Assembly (NCBI RefSeq): GCF_023856365.1
Contig: NC_064538.1
Location: forward strand, 10,014,435 to 10,078,434
Direction: 5' to 3'
DNA from: Brienomyrus brachyistius
Lineage: Eukaryota > Chordata > Actinopteri > Osteoglossiformes > Mormyridae
Length of the DNA stretch: 64,000 nucleotides
The position numbers were made by a program, and so were the translations under genes. Within the stretch, counting starts at the first letter, position 1. Each line of letters starts with the position of its first letter. Positions 11,693-21,435 of this stretch are shown in pieces. The notes beneath the pieces were generated by a model. That model saw only the letters and a program-made list of their open reading frames with translations, was not told where the DNA came from and did no database searches.

Positions 11693-12905
11693 CACTAGAT
11701 TTACCAAGTTTTTATTCTCTGCTGAGAGTCCCAAGGTGTTTGTCACCCCTGCTGTGATTTTCGCAGGTCTTCAGCCCCATCCTCCTCCTGCTTTTGTTGT
11801 GCAAACACACCCATTACCTGTGAGGCCTGGCGCATTTGCATTTTTTACTCAGAGTAGCTCAAATCCAAGGCAGGCTAAACCTTTGTGTGTGACATGGAAA
11901 CCTTCACAAAAGTCTGCCATATCTATACCAAATATCCCACACGCTGACTGACCTGCAAATATGAAAGACGCACATTCACAAAATATATGGAAACACAAGT
12001 CTGTGTTATTTATAAAACAAATTGAGTGAAAATAGAATGAAAAGTTGCTAATAGAATGAAATGAATAAAATGAAAACATGCTAACACTTCAGTCTCCAAT
12101 GCATGTTTGTATATAAATGTCATAAGCTGAGTGAAGTCATGGTCCATGGTTTTTGACATGCTCATACACATACAGAATAAAATGTCATTTCATTTTCATT
12201 GGCCATCACTGAATTATAACACCAAAAGTGAATTTTGTTTTGGTGTGATCTCTCCAGCTTTGCATGTTTGGCTGTTCATGTAAAAATTGATGTATCCGTG
12301 CCTCAGTTCCAGGTTCATCTCTTCGTCATCTTTCTGCCTTTTGTCTCAGTGGTTACTGTCCCACACAGTCTGTCTATCTTTCAAAGTCTGTGTTTGCAGC
12401 GTTTGAAAACCCAGTGACCATCATCCCTGTATTTGGCAATGGAGTTCCTTGGCTAGAAGAATCGGAAACAATCTTCTTTTTCCTTTCCACCCTGTAGATG
12501 CTTTGTACAGAACGTAGGCATTCACCGCCACCAAGTCCAGCATGTTGTAAAACACAGCTACTGGCCACTTGCTTGTTGCTGCTCGTACTGAATACATGCG
12601 CGCCATTCTAAACACTGACGTGGAGAATTCCTCTCCCTGTGCAGTGCCCTTTGCCAATGGAGGAAGTTCACGGCAAACGTTATTCACCATGCCCAGTAAA
12701 GTGAAGCAGTCTGTGTGACAGTGACAGTGAGGTGAAGAAATTGTCCATTGTGACATTTCTCCCGTCATCCAGAAATGACTCCATCAGACTCATGACCACG
12801 TTCTCTGCCAGCCTTCACCAAGAACTGTGCTGAAAGTTTCACTCCAGGAGAACACATGAACATAGATGTACAGCTGTTCTCGACCAAGGTTCATTGTCCA
12901 TGCAG
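11693..12905 (-). pseudogene. piggyBac transposase 3' half, left inverted copy (broken)
   Basis: Reading the minus strand, the DNFFTS block of the DDE_Tnp_1_7 (piggyBac) core appears near 12730. The C-terminal block with MYSVRAAT, KWPVAVFYN and NAYVLYK lies at about 12480-12610. Compared with the right-hand copy, roughly 370 bp between TTAG and AATGGCGCGC are missing, which removes the third catalytic region. Frameshifts occur upstream around 12800. The 3' untranslated part (11693-12060) is an inverted match of 15130-15444. No functional protein is expected. Confidence 0.85.
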
Positions 12906-12916
12906 TATATTTACAT

Positions 12917-14106
12917 TTACATTTACAGGATTTGGCAGACGCCCTTAGCCAGAGCGACTTACATAAGTGCTTTGAGACTCTGCAATGAATTTCCGATGCT
13001 AGCTCAATAAGGACCCCAGCTACGAATACTATCTCTGAGAACGCCATTGAGTAGTGCAGAATTTTTATTTTATTTTATTTTTTTAAAACACACACCAGAA
13101 AAAGAGTCGAGTAAGAATATAGAAGTTCTACGTCAGGTATTTCTGAAAAAGAAAAGTTTTGAGTCGTCGCTTGAAGACATTCAAGGATTCAGCTGTTCGG
13201 ACATCTAGGGGGAGTTCATTCCATCAATTAGGTGCCAGGACAGAGAAGAGCCGAGATGCGTGTCTTCCTTGTGCCTTGAGGGGAGGTGGGACCAGTCGAG
13301 CAGTGCTGGAGGATCGGAGAGATCGTGGTGCAGAGCGGGGTGTGATGAGGTCCTTTAGGTAGGATGGTGCCAGAGAATTTTTGGCTTTGTATGCGAGCAT
13401 CAGTGTTTGCAGCTACAGGAAGCCAGTGGAGGGAGCGCAGCAAAGGAGTGGTGTGGGAGAACTTGGGAAGGATGAAAACAAGACGAGCAGCTGCATTCTG
13501 AATCAGTTGGAGGGGACGGATGGCGCTCAGTGGTAAACCCGCTAGAAGCGAGTTGCAGTAGTCAAGGCGTGAGATGACGAGGGACTGGACGAGTATCTGG
13601 GTAGCCTGGGTGGAAAGAAATGGACGTATCCTCCTGATGTTAAAGAGGAGAAACCGACAAGAGCGAGAAAGACTGGTGATATGTGAGGAAAATGACAACC
13701 GATCATCTATGGTAACTCCAAGGTTTCTAGCAGAAACCGAAGGACGGATCAGGGAGTTGTCAAAGGAGATCGCAAGGTCCTGGAGGGGGGATGAGTCAGC
13801 CGGGATGTAAAGCAACTCAGTTTTACTAGTTTTGAGTTTTAGCTGGTGAGTGGTCATCCAAGATGAGATGTCTGCCAAGCATGTAGAGATCTTAGTGGAG
13901 ACATGAGTGTCTGAGGGAGGGAAGGAGAGGATGAGTTGAGTGTCATCGGCATAGCAGTGGTAGGAGAAGCCATGTGAGGATATAACTTCGCCAAGAGATT
14001 TAGTGTAGAGGGAGAATAGGAGAGGGCCAAGAACCGAGCCCTGAGGGACACCGGTGGAAAGACAACGTGGAGTAGATGTGGATCCATTCCATGTCACTTG
14101 GTATAT
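12917..14106 (-). pseudogene. LINE-2 (L2 clade) reverse transcriptase, 5'-truncated
   Basis: The minus strand encodes the C-terminal half of an L2 reverse transcriptase. It carries [15 protein letters not shown] (RT motif with PQG), then YADDTQL (catalytic YADD), and the terminal block DYCNSLL...[17 protein letters not shown]. The coding frame is open over about 300 codons from 14178 to 13228. It is then disturbed close to its 3' end (after HWLPVA), where part of the C terminus is lost. The 3' tail, read on the minus strand, is TAAGGGCGTCTGCCAAATCC then TGTAAATGTAAATGTAAA, the hallmark of fish L2 elements. It fills the space between the two piggyBac halves. Confidence 0.92.
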
Positions 14107-15444
14107 CGCATCCAAGCCGGACAAATTTGGAATCAAGTTCTGGATGGCCACGGATTTGGAGACCAAATACGTCTGCAACGTGTCCCCTAACTTGGGAAAG
14201 GACCCCAGTCACCAGAAAAGGGAGAGGCTGGCAGAGAACATGGTCATGAGTCTGATGGAGCCATTTCTGGATGACGGGAGAAATGTCACAACGGACAATT
14301 TCTTCACCTCACTGGCACTGTCACACAGACTGCTTCAGCGCAAAACAACACTACTGAGCACAGGGAATAAAGTTTGGTATGAACTTCCTCCAATTTCAAA
14401 GGACACTGCACAGCAAGAGGAATTCTCCGTGTCAGTGCTTAGAAGTGGCAGTGTCTCCTTGACAATTTATGCACCTAAAAAAACAAGATTGTGTGTGTTC
14501 TGAGTTCCTTGGACCAAGATGTGGCGATCTGTGAAGGCAGAAAGAGGAAACCCAACACGATAACAGACTATAACCACATGAAGGTATGTGAATGTGTGTA
14601 TAATTTTACATCAGTGCTACAATGTTTTCTGATATGTACTATACAGGCCTATATAGAAAGAAGGTAGAAAAAAAGCAAATACACTCATGACTCTCTCTCT
14701 CTCTGCTGTTATAGTGTGGTGTAAATGTGTTGGACCAAATGGCGCGCATGTATTCCGTAAGAGCAGCAACATGCAGGTGGCCAGTAGCTGTATTTTACAA
14801 CATTCTGGACCTGGTGGTGGCAAATTCCTACGTTCTGTACAAGGCATGTACAGGGTGGGAAGGCAAAAGAAGATTATTTTTGAGTCATCTAGCCAAGGAA
14901 CTCCATTGCCAATTTATGCCACAAAAGGCTATGGGGACAGAGGAAGGCTGCTGCTGTGCCAGGACTTGTATGGACAACTCAGTGTCAGGTACAGGAGAAC
15001 TGCAACAGAAACCGCAGCAGGTTTACCAGTGCAAAGTGTTACAAATTCACTTGCGCCAAATGCAGGGATGATGGTCACTGGGTCTGCAAACACTGCAAAG
15101 TTTGAAACACTCAATTTTTTTTATAAATAAAACAGACTTGTGCTTCCATATATTTTGTGAATGTGTGTCTTTCATATTTGCAGGTCAGTCAGCATGTGGG
15201 ATATTTGGTATAGATATGGCAGACTTTTGTGAAGGTTTCCATGTCACACACAGAGGTTTAGCCTGCCTTGGATTTTAGCTGCTCTGAGTAAAAAAATGCA
15301 AATGTGCCAGGCCTCACAGGTAATGGGTGTGTTTGCACAACAAAAGCAGGAGGACAATGGCCCAAGAAACTCTCAGCAGGGATGCTAGTAGGTGTTAGGC
15401 CCAGGGAATTTACGCAAATTTGCGTAGATTTGGCAGTTCTAGTG
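14107..15444 (+). pseudogene. piggyBac transposase 3' half, right copy (broken)
   Basis: The segment starts mid-protein at [13 protein letters not shown] and continues through GRNVTTDNFFTSLALSHR with the second catalytic Asp (TDNFFTS). There is a frameshift in the A7 run near 14477, then DYNHMK. A GT...AG segment at 14584-14714 looks like an intron: AAG|GTATGT ... TTATAG|TGTGGT. The next block reads CGVNVLDQM, where piggyBac has GVD, so the third catalytic Asp is Asn here. MYSVRAAT, WPVAVFYNILDL and a C-terminal Cys-rich zinc-finger-like tail follow, the tail being in another frame (CYKFTCAKC...CKHCKV, stop near 15105). The copy is 5'-truncated by the LINE-2 and inactive. The terminal repeat ends at 15444. 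Confidence 0.9.
15411..15426. repeat. Perfect 16-bp palindrome in piggyBac subterminal region
   Basis: TACGCAAATTTGCGTA is its own reverse complement. It lies 18 bp inside the right terminus of the composite element and is absent from the left copy. It may be a subterminal transposase site or a hairpin. Confidence 0.9.
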
Positions 15445-15714
15445 TTATATCTGTCCTGTTCCTCCAACTCAACTGACTCCACAGAATGTGGAATATAGGT
15501 CAGTGGCACGAAGCAGCTCGACAGAAACTCACCTCACATTCCAAACTGGCACATTCCACAGGCATTACGGACAAACACAAGGTCAAGGATTTGTTTTGTG
15601 TAACGTACCTGGTGTTGCCTTGGCTAGGAAGGGCTCCTTTAACAAGGTTATTACTCTTTATACTAAAAAATGTATATCTTAAGCATTTAAGAGTAAAACA
15701 GTAGGCAGCACTGT

Positions 15715-15760
15715 GCTCTCGCAGTGTGTTCTCGCAGTGTGCTCTCGCAGTGTGCTCTCA
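15715..15760. repeat. 13-bp tandem repeat, about 3.5 copies
   Basis: Unit GCTCTCGCAGTGT repeated three times with one substitution, then a partial unit. Confidence 0.9.
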
Positions 15761-16880
15761 GCACTGTGTTTTCCACCCACATTCTGCAAATCATTTTGGT
15801 GAATTGGTGTTTATAATTGCTGTGTGTGTGCCCCATGACGGACCAACATCCTATCGGGGCTGTGCCTCTTGGATCATCTCCTAGCTTTCCCAACACTGGA
15901 TAAGCATATATGCCTACAATTTATGTCATTTTATATGTCCTAATATCTATGTTATAAAAAGCTGGCAGAACATGACCTATTTGCCCCCAATTCCTGTGCT
16001 TCAGGTAGAAATAATAGGGAGATCAGAAAAGCAGAGACAAGCACTGGAATTTATACTCCGTGCCAGTAAACCCAGTAGGGGACTTAGGTGGTTCCTTAGG
16101 GTGCCATCCTCTTAGCTGGCAGCGATTTAGCAAACCAACTGCGTAGATCTTCTCCCAGTGGAAGATGGGGCCGTATAAAATGGTAGCTTAATGCGCCTGC
16201 TCTAGAAAGTCTTTATGGAAGGTCATTTTGGGAATGCTCTGACTTCATGTAGTGCAGTTCCCTCAGATTTCCCCAAGTGGTTATCTAAAGGATTCCCCAA
16301 TCTGTCTGCATTCTGTATCATACAAGTAGTTGATTATTTTGCTGGCCTGAGTAGTCCAGTCCCAGGATAGGTTCAGTGGTCTGCCACCAACCTGGCAATG
16401 GTAATCTGTCCTTGGAATGACACGAGTTGTCTGTCCTTTAACTGGCCTACAGTAAATGGTGTATTTTTTGGATCTCCCTACCGCTCTGCCCTCAAACTGG
16501 CCCTAGATTTCTGTCCTCGGAATGGTGCTGGTGATATACCCATACACTAACCCTGTTGACCTATCTATCTTCATGCTCACTCCAGTGGCTTTACAGGAGG
16601 CGGAGGATTTTTTAGATCTTTAACCCATCACATGGATATTGCTTAACTGGGGCAGGCTACATTCTGACATGGTCAGTAGGGAAAATAGGTCCTGTGCTTT
16701 ACAAGTTCTAAGTCATTAGAGTCATTGGCCTGGTTCCAACACTCCCATCCTCGCAAAAGGCACAGGGGGTTCAAATCCCATCCCGCTGGCGTCCAGAGCA
16801 TGAATCACTGGATTATCAGGAAGGCTTGTCTTCCAAATAATTACCCGAGTCTATACACCTTGCTTGAATGCAAATATAGT
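15761..16880. other. Gene-free stretch, nothing firm recognised
   Basis: No gene supported. A B-box-like GGGGGTTCAAATCCCATC at about 16766 hints at a decayed SINE, but no matching A box or tail was found. Confidence 0.35.
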
Positions 16881-17538
16881 AACCACTTCACGTTCACGAG
16901 GGTTAGAAAGTTCCTGCAAATGTGACAATTTGTGAATAATATTTGGGCACTAACCTCACCCCATAACAGTCTGCTAGCCTGAACGATAACATAAAAAGGC
17001 CATTTATTATTATAATTCCTAAACAAACAGCACTGTACTGTACACTTTGCAGGTCAGATTACTTTGTCATTTCCTATCAAGACCTTATTTATAAATATAC
17101 ACACTATCTAAATTATGCCTGTCTATGTGCAAAGTCACTGCTGTGTGCACTGGGAGCGCCACGTTTTGGACTCATTATTAGAAAAGTAACGGCACTGAAA
17201 ATTTTAAAAGATGCTGTGAGAGACGTGAGATTCCACGAGAGCTAACTTGTCAGTGAGGCTGGTTGCTGAGGCAAAGATGTATCTAACCAAGCCCAGGCAT
17301 TTAAAGTTAGAGATACACTGTAGTTTGCACTACACACTAACACTAAGAAATATATTACAAATATTTATATATTATATAATTTTATTTAATCCAAATCATT
17401 TTCAGTACTGTTTTTAGCTTACATATCGTATGTATGTTTTTTCAAACTTTCAGCAAGCTTAAAAAATATTCCGATTTAATTGTTTACTGCTCATGAATAA
17501 CCGAAGACAGGAATCAAATGCGTGTACGTGAAGGGGCT
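16881..17538. mobile_element. Two-copy DNA element with TA-flanked inverted ends, copy 1
   Basis: Left end AACCACTTCACGTTCACG; right end reverse-complemented AGCCCCTTCACGTACACG (15 of 18 match). The left end is preceded by T, giving a TA boundary. The 658-bp interior is alignable throughout to 61556-62194 in the same orientation, with shared blocks such as CATAACAGT...TGCTAGCCTGAA and GCTGTGTGCA.TGGGAGC. No transposase is encoded. It appears to be a non-autonomous DNA transposon; I do not recognise the family. Confidence 0.75.
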
Positions 17539-18289
17539 GGCCGTGTTTGGTTTTTATTCCCGTCCACTTCCCTTTGTTCTGTCACTGCACAAACATTTTC
17601 AATAGATGGTTGAGCTGGTTCATTGAACAGAAGCCTTTTCTAGATTCCCATCCAGTGTAATAACCTGCAGTTACACTGACAAGATGCCAAAGCAAAGGGG
17701 TTTTCCCTGTTCTTCCCCAGGATCCTGTCAACACTTGATAGAGGCAAACAGGTCAGTGTTTGCTTGGCAGACAGACTGAAAAACAGGCTCCCTTACATGC
17801 ATTAGTCCATACACTTGAGGAACAGACAGATTTGGTTTTCTTTTGCAAATATGTGGCCACGGCAACACTGCAGCTCGCAGTGCGAATGCTGCCCCATGTG
17901 AGCATATGATAGTTTCCGCCCAAACTCTCAGCAGCATGAGCATAAACTTTCTACATTTCCCATAGCGATTGTGAAGTACTCCTGGTTTACACCAAATACG
18001 GAAATTCTTTGGAAACCTTATTGCGATTTGACATTACATTGTTAAAAATATAGATTTTCATTCAACCGTTAATATCACACATTTTATTTTTTTTTATCAA
18101 TTTGAGAGTTTCCTACAGCCCAAATGTTAAGTATTATTGGATGAAATAGCTACGTTGTAGCTACTTTTTCTCTGTAGCTTGCAGTGTAGCTGACTACTAT
18201 ATTAAAGCTGTAGCTTGGCTGTAGCTTAGCTACTTTTAATCATAAGTACCTTGTAGCTTGAAAAGATACCGTTTAACAGTAGCTTCCAC
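17539..18289. other. Gene-free stretch with GTAGCT-rich patch
   Basis: Positions 18150-18270 are dominated by repeated TGTAGCTT/AGCTAC words (at least eight), resembling a vertebrate hAT-derived non-autonomous repeat. Ends could not be defined. The rest shows nothing supportable. Confidence 0.4.
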
Positions 18290-18766
18290 CCCCCATACAT
18301 CGCCAGATCCCTGATACCCTGATGCGGGCAGGAAATGCTGTGGCTGATCCCTCCCATCCTGGACATGGACAGTTCAAAAAAGGACCCTCTGGCAAGAGAT
18401 TCAGGTCTATCAAGACCAGAACCACACTCCACAAAAACAGCTTCTTTCCTTCATCGATTAAACTCAACAACAATCCCCCAGACCCCCGCTGACACAGTCC
18501 CTGCCTCTGTCCCCCCCACTCACTCTGCACACATCTTTTTCATCTACTGGGCCTCATGTATTTTCATACTTTTATATTCCAGTAATTTTTGATAGTATAC
18601 TGCACACCTTGCACTTCTCTGTACTATTATTCCATTATTCTATCATTTTATTTCTATCTTTCATAAATTTTGTTCTTTGTTTTTCTGTTATCTGTGAGTG
18701 TAAGCACAACAAGTTCCTAGTGCATGTAGTCGTACCTGGTTAATAAAGTGATTCTGATTCTTGAAA
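18290..18766 (+). mobile_element. 3' end of a non-LTR retrotransposon (LINE)
   Basis: A short translated segment includes KKDPLARDSGLSRPEP and TASFLHRLN. I recognise this as the C-terminal end of a common fish LINE ORF, followed by a 3' UTR that ends in TTAATAAAGTGATTCTGATTC. It is heavily 5'-truncated. Family assignment (Rex1/CR1-like) is from memory. Confidence 0.6.
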
Positions 18767-19756
18767 ACAACACAAATGAATTTAGTGAATTTTGCAAATT
18801 CACTCTTTCTGCTGCAGAACATCCTGCCTGCTTTATTTTTTAAATGCCAGAAGGGAGATTGGACATCACAGAATTCCTGCCTTCAAAGGGTCCAGAATGA
18901 TTCAGTGCGCATATCATATTGCCCAATCAATTGTGCAATGAGATGATAGCTACGAATTTTGTATGTTACTTAAAAATGGAACACCAGCAGTACATAACAT
19001 TGTACCACGTTATTGACCTGACAGACCATTTAAAATACCGTGCCTATTAAAAAGACACAATTCATAGCATTAGTACTGAATTCCCCTTATTGGGAATCAG
19101 AATCATATGAGTGACTCATTCCTAAAGACTAAATTTCAGTGCATGACAACTACACGGAGAATTGGAAAACTGAAATAATTTACAGGTAGATATACCAAAC
19201 ACAACGCTACACATAAAACAGGTTATGATAATGATAAGATTTGCTGTTACTAAATGTCAGCGGTTGCATGAGTCATTTGGTTTGGTCAAATGAAACTTGA
19301 GGATCTTGTCCAGCAAGCTCTGCCTCTTTCTAGAGCTTAACTCTATTTGTTAAATGGAAGTCACTTGATCTCCAGGTGTGAGTCACACAATCTACTGGGA
19401 AAACATATTTAGATTGAAAACCTGATTACTTAAGGCAGTCTACTTCAGCATAACATATCTTTGCCTTCAAAGGTTTTCCTGAACATCAGACAGGATATCT
19501 CAGTTGTAGCAGTGATAATGCAAACTGAATGTCCATCAGTTGCAGTTCCCAGCATTTACATGGGAAGTATGAGAAGAGTCAGACAGCACACATGCTGTAC
19601 GTTGCCACAATGTAGATTTAAGATTGGAATGTTGTTAAATGATCTTGTTCCATTTATTAACAATATTTCGATTATTACCTAAGACAATGTTTGTTTCCGC
19701 AAGGGCAGTTTCATTCAATAATTTTGTTTTAATCAGTTTACTAGAACTGTTGTTAC
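18767..19756. other. Gene-free stretch, nothing recognised
   Basis: AT-rich sequence without supportable genes or named repeats. Confidence 0.4.
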
Positions 19757-20117
19757 TATCCATCCATCCATCCATTTTCCAAACTGCTTATCCTACTGGG
19801 TCACGGGGGGTCTGGAGCCTATCCCGGAAGCAATGGGCACAAGGCAGGGAACAACCCAGGATGGGGGGCTAGCCCATCGCAGGGCACACTCACACACCAG
19901 TCACTCACACATGCACTTCTATGGGCAATTTAGCAAGTCCAATTAGCCTCAGCATGTTTTTGGACTGTGAGGGGAAACCGGAGTACCCGGAGGAAACCCC
20001 ACGAGGACATGGGGAGAACATGCAAACTCCACACACATGTGACCCAGGCAAAGACTCGAACCCGGGTCCAAGAGGTGTGAGGCAACAGTGCTAACCACTG
20101 CACCACCATGCCGCCCC
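19757..20117 (-). mobile_element. tRNA-headed SINE with (TGGA)n tail, copy C
   Basis: Full-length copy in minus orientation: head GGGGCGGCATGGTGGTGCAG at 20117, B box GGGTTCGAGTC, tail GGATAAGCAGTTTGGAAAA then (TGGA)n at 19757-19775. Confidence 0.88.
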
Positions 20118-20665
20118 AAAGAAACTCACTGATTTTTAAAAGCTGAAGAAACAGCAGCGAGCTCAAGGCTGGTATGAAAGAATGGCAGACAGAAGCCAGG
20201 AAAAGTCTGCCTTTGATATCATGGTATCAAGATTTACTTTAAGCTTCTTAACAAGCATAATTAAAAGTTATTTTACGTTACTGTGTTTATGCCAAAAAAG
20301 GCAAAACACTATTTATGAACAACATGTTATAAAACTTCATAGAGTCATGATGCATATTACTCTTTACCTGTCATCTATTTACTATTAAAGGTTTAACATG
20401 TCCCCATATTTAGAAGCTGGATTTATGGATTGTTATTCAACAGGAAGCCATTTAAATGAGCCAGACAGCAAAACCTCCAGTGTCTGCTTTGGCTGTGCAG
20501 TTTACTATGTCACTGGTTAAGCGGCTTTTTCCAGGGTATTTAGAAACATAACAGAGCGGCGTAGGGCTTCATTGAGTAACACTGTAGCTTCATGCTCTCA
20601 GGTATTTGGAGTCTGCAAATTCCCTTCCACATTCTTCTGGTGGGGTGAACTGGTTTCTCTAAAGT
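20118..20665. other. Gene-free stretch, nothing recognised
   Basis: No supportable feature. Confidence 0.4.
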
Positions 20666-20815
20666 GCTGGAGCCTATGCTGGAGACTATGGGTGCAAGGT
20701 AGGGTGGGGAGCCAACCCATCGCAGGGCACACTCACACACCAGTTACACACACATGCACACCTATGGGCAATTTGGTCATTCCAGTTAGCCTCAGAATGT
20801 GTTTTGGGGGGGAGA
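20666..20815 (-). mobile_element. tRNA-headed SINE family, diverged fragment D
   Basis: Shares GGAGCCTAT, CCATCGCAGGGCACACTCAC, ATGCACACCTATGGGCAATT and GTTAGCCTCAG with the full copies, but is diverged and truncated at both ends. Confidence 0.7.
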
Positions 20816-20839
20816 GTGGAGTATTTAGAGGAAACAGAC

Positions 20840-21050
20840 AGGGAATCTGCCAGGCAAATTGCATCGTCCAGTACCGATGGAGTGAGCCATGTCTCAGTGA
20901 GATGGACAATGTCGCGATATCTAGTGTCCTGTTGGTATTTTCTCCTCGTCTTGATATTGTTCAGCTTGTTTTCCCAAGATTGGCCATTGGTTAGGAGGCT
21001 GCTGGGAAGCAGTGGCTGGTGAACCCAAGCCCTAAGTCTTACACCAACAC
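20840..21050 (-). pseudogene. LINE endonuclease-domain fragment
   Basis: The minus strand encodes LTNGQSWENKLNNI then HLTETWLTPSVLDDAI, the start of an apurinic-type endonuclease domain (the NKxxEL...TETWL pattern) of a jockey/CR1-like LINE. It is a short relic next to, but on the opposite strand from, the LINE-2 tail at 21090. Confidence 0.6.
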
Positions 21051-21089
21051 AAATATCATTTAAGCCTTTTTTTCTACACAGGCCACTCA

Positions 21090-21435
21090 GGTACATGTTG
21101 AATCTCTTTTCATCTCGAGACTACTGTAACTCACTCCTAGCACATCTGCCTTTGAGCGCCATTCGTCCTCTGCAGCTGACCCAGAATGCAGATGCCCAAC
21201 TTGCTCTCAACCTTCCCAAGTTCTCCCATACTGTACCATTGTTACGTTCCCTCCACTGGCTTCCTGTAGCTCCCTGCATCAGATTCAAAACTCTGATGCT
21301 CGCCTACAAAACCAAAAATGTCTTTTATGGTGATATTATTCTTAGCCGAGTTCTACTGAACCCCGTATCAGAATATATTCAAGCACTTATGTACGTCGCA
21401 CAGGCTAAAGGCCAAATTCCATAAATGTAAATGTA
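21090..21435 (+). pseudogene. LINE-2 3' end fragment
   Basis: Encodes the C-terminal block [20 protein letters not shown], then [20 protein letters not shown] and MLAYKTKN, matching the LINE-2 at 12917-14106. It then runs into the L2 3' tail GTACGTCGCACAGGCTAAAG...CCATAAATGTAAATGTAA. It is strongly 5'-truncated, with stops in the terminal part. Confidence 0.85.

Larger units (their letters stand above)
11693..15444. mobile_element. Composite: two inverted piggyBac 3' halves around a LINE-2, flanked by TTAT
   Basis: The left end reads CACTAGATTTACCAAG and the right end, reverse-complemented, CACTAGAACTGCCAA. Both are immediately bordered on the plus strand by TTAT (11689-11692 and 15445-15448). 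From each end inward the same roughly 1.2-kb piggyBac 3' region is read, in opposite orientations, and a LINE-2 piece sits between. Either one unit inserted with a TTAT duplication (piggyBac normally uses TTAA), or two separate insertions were joined. Parts are listed separately. Confidence 0.7.

Noticed and set aside
17728..17943. 71-codon minus-strand frame
   Set aside because: No domain and no supporting splice sites; it lies next to a transposon.
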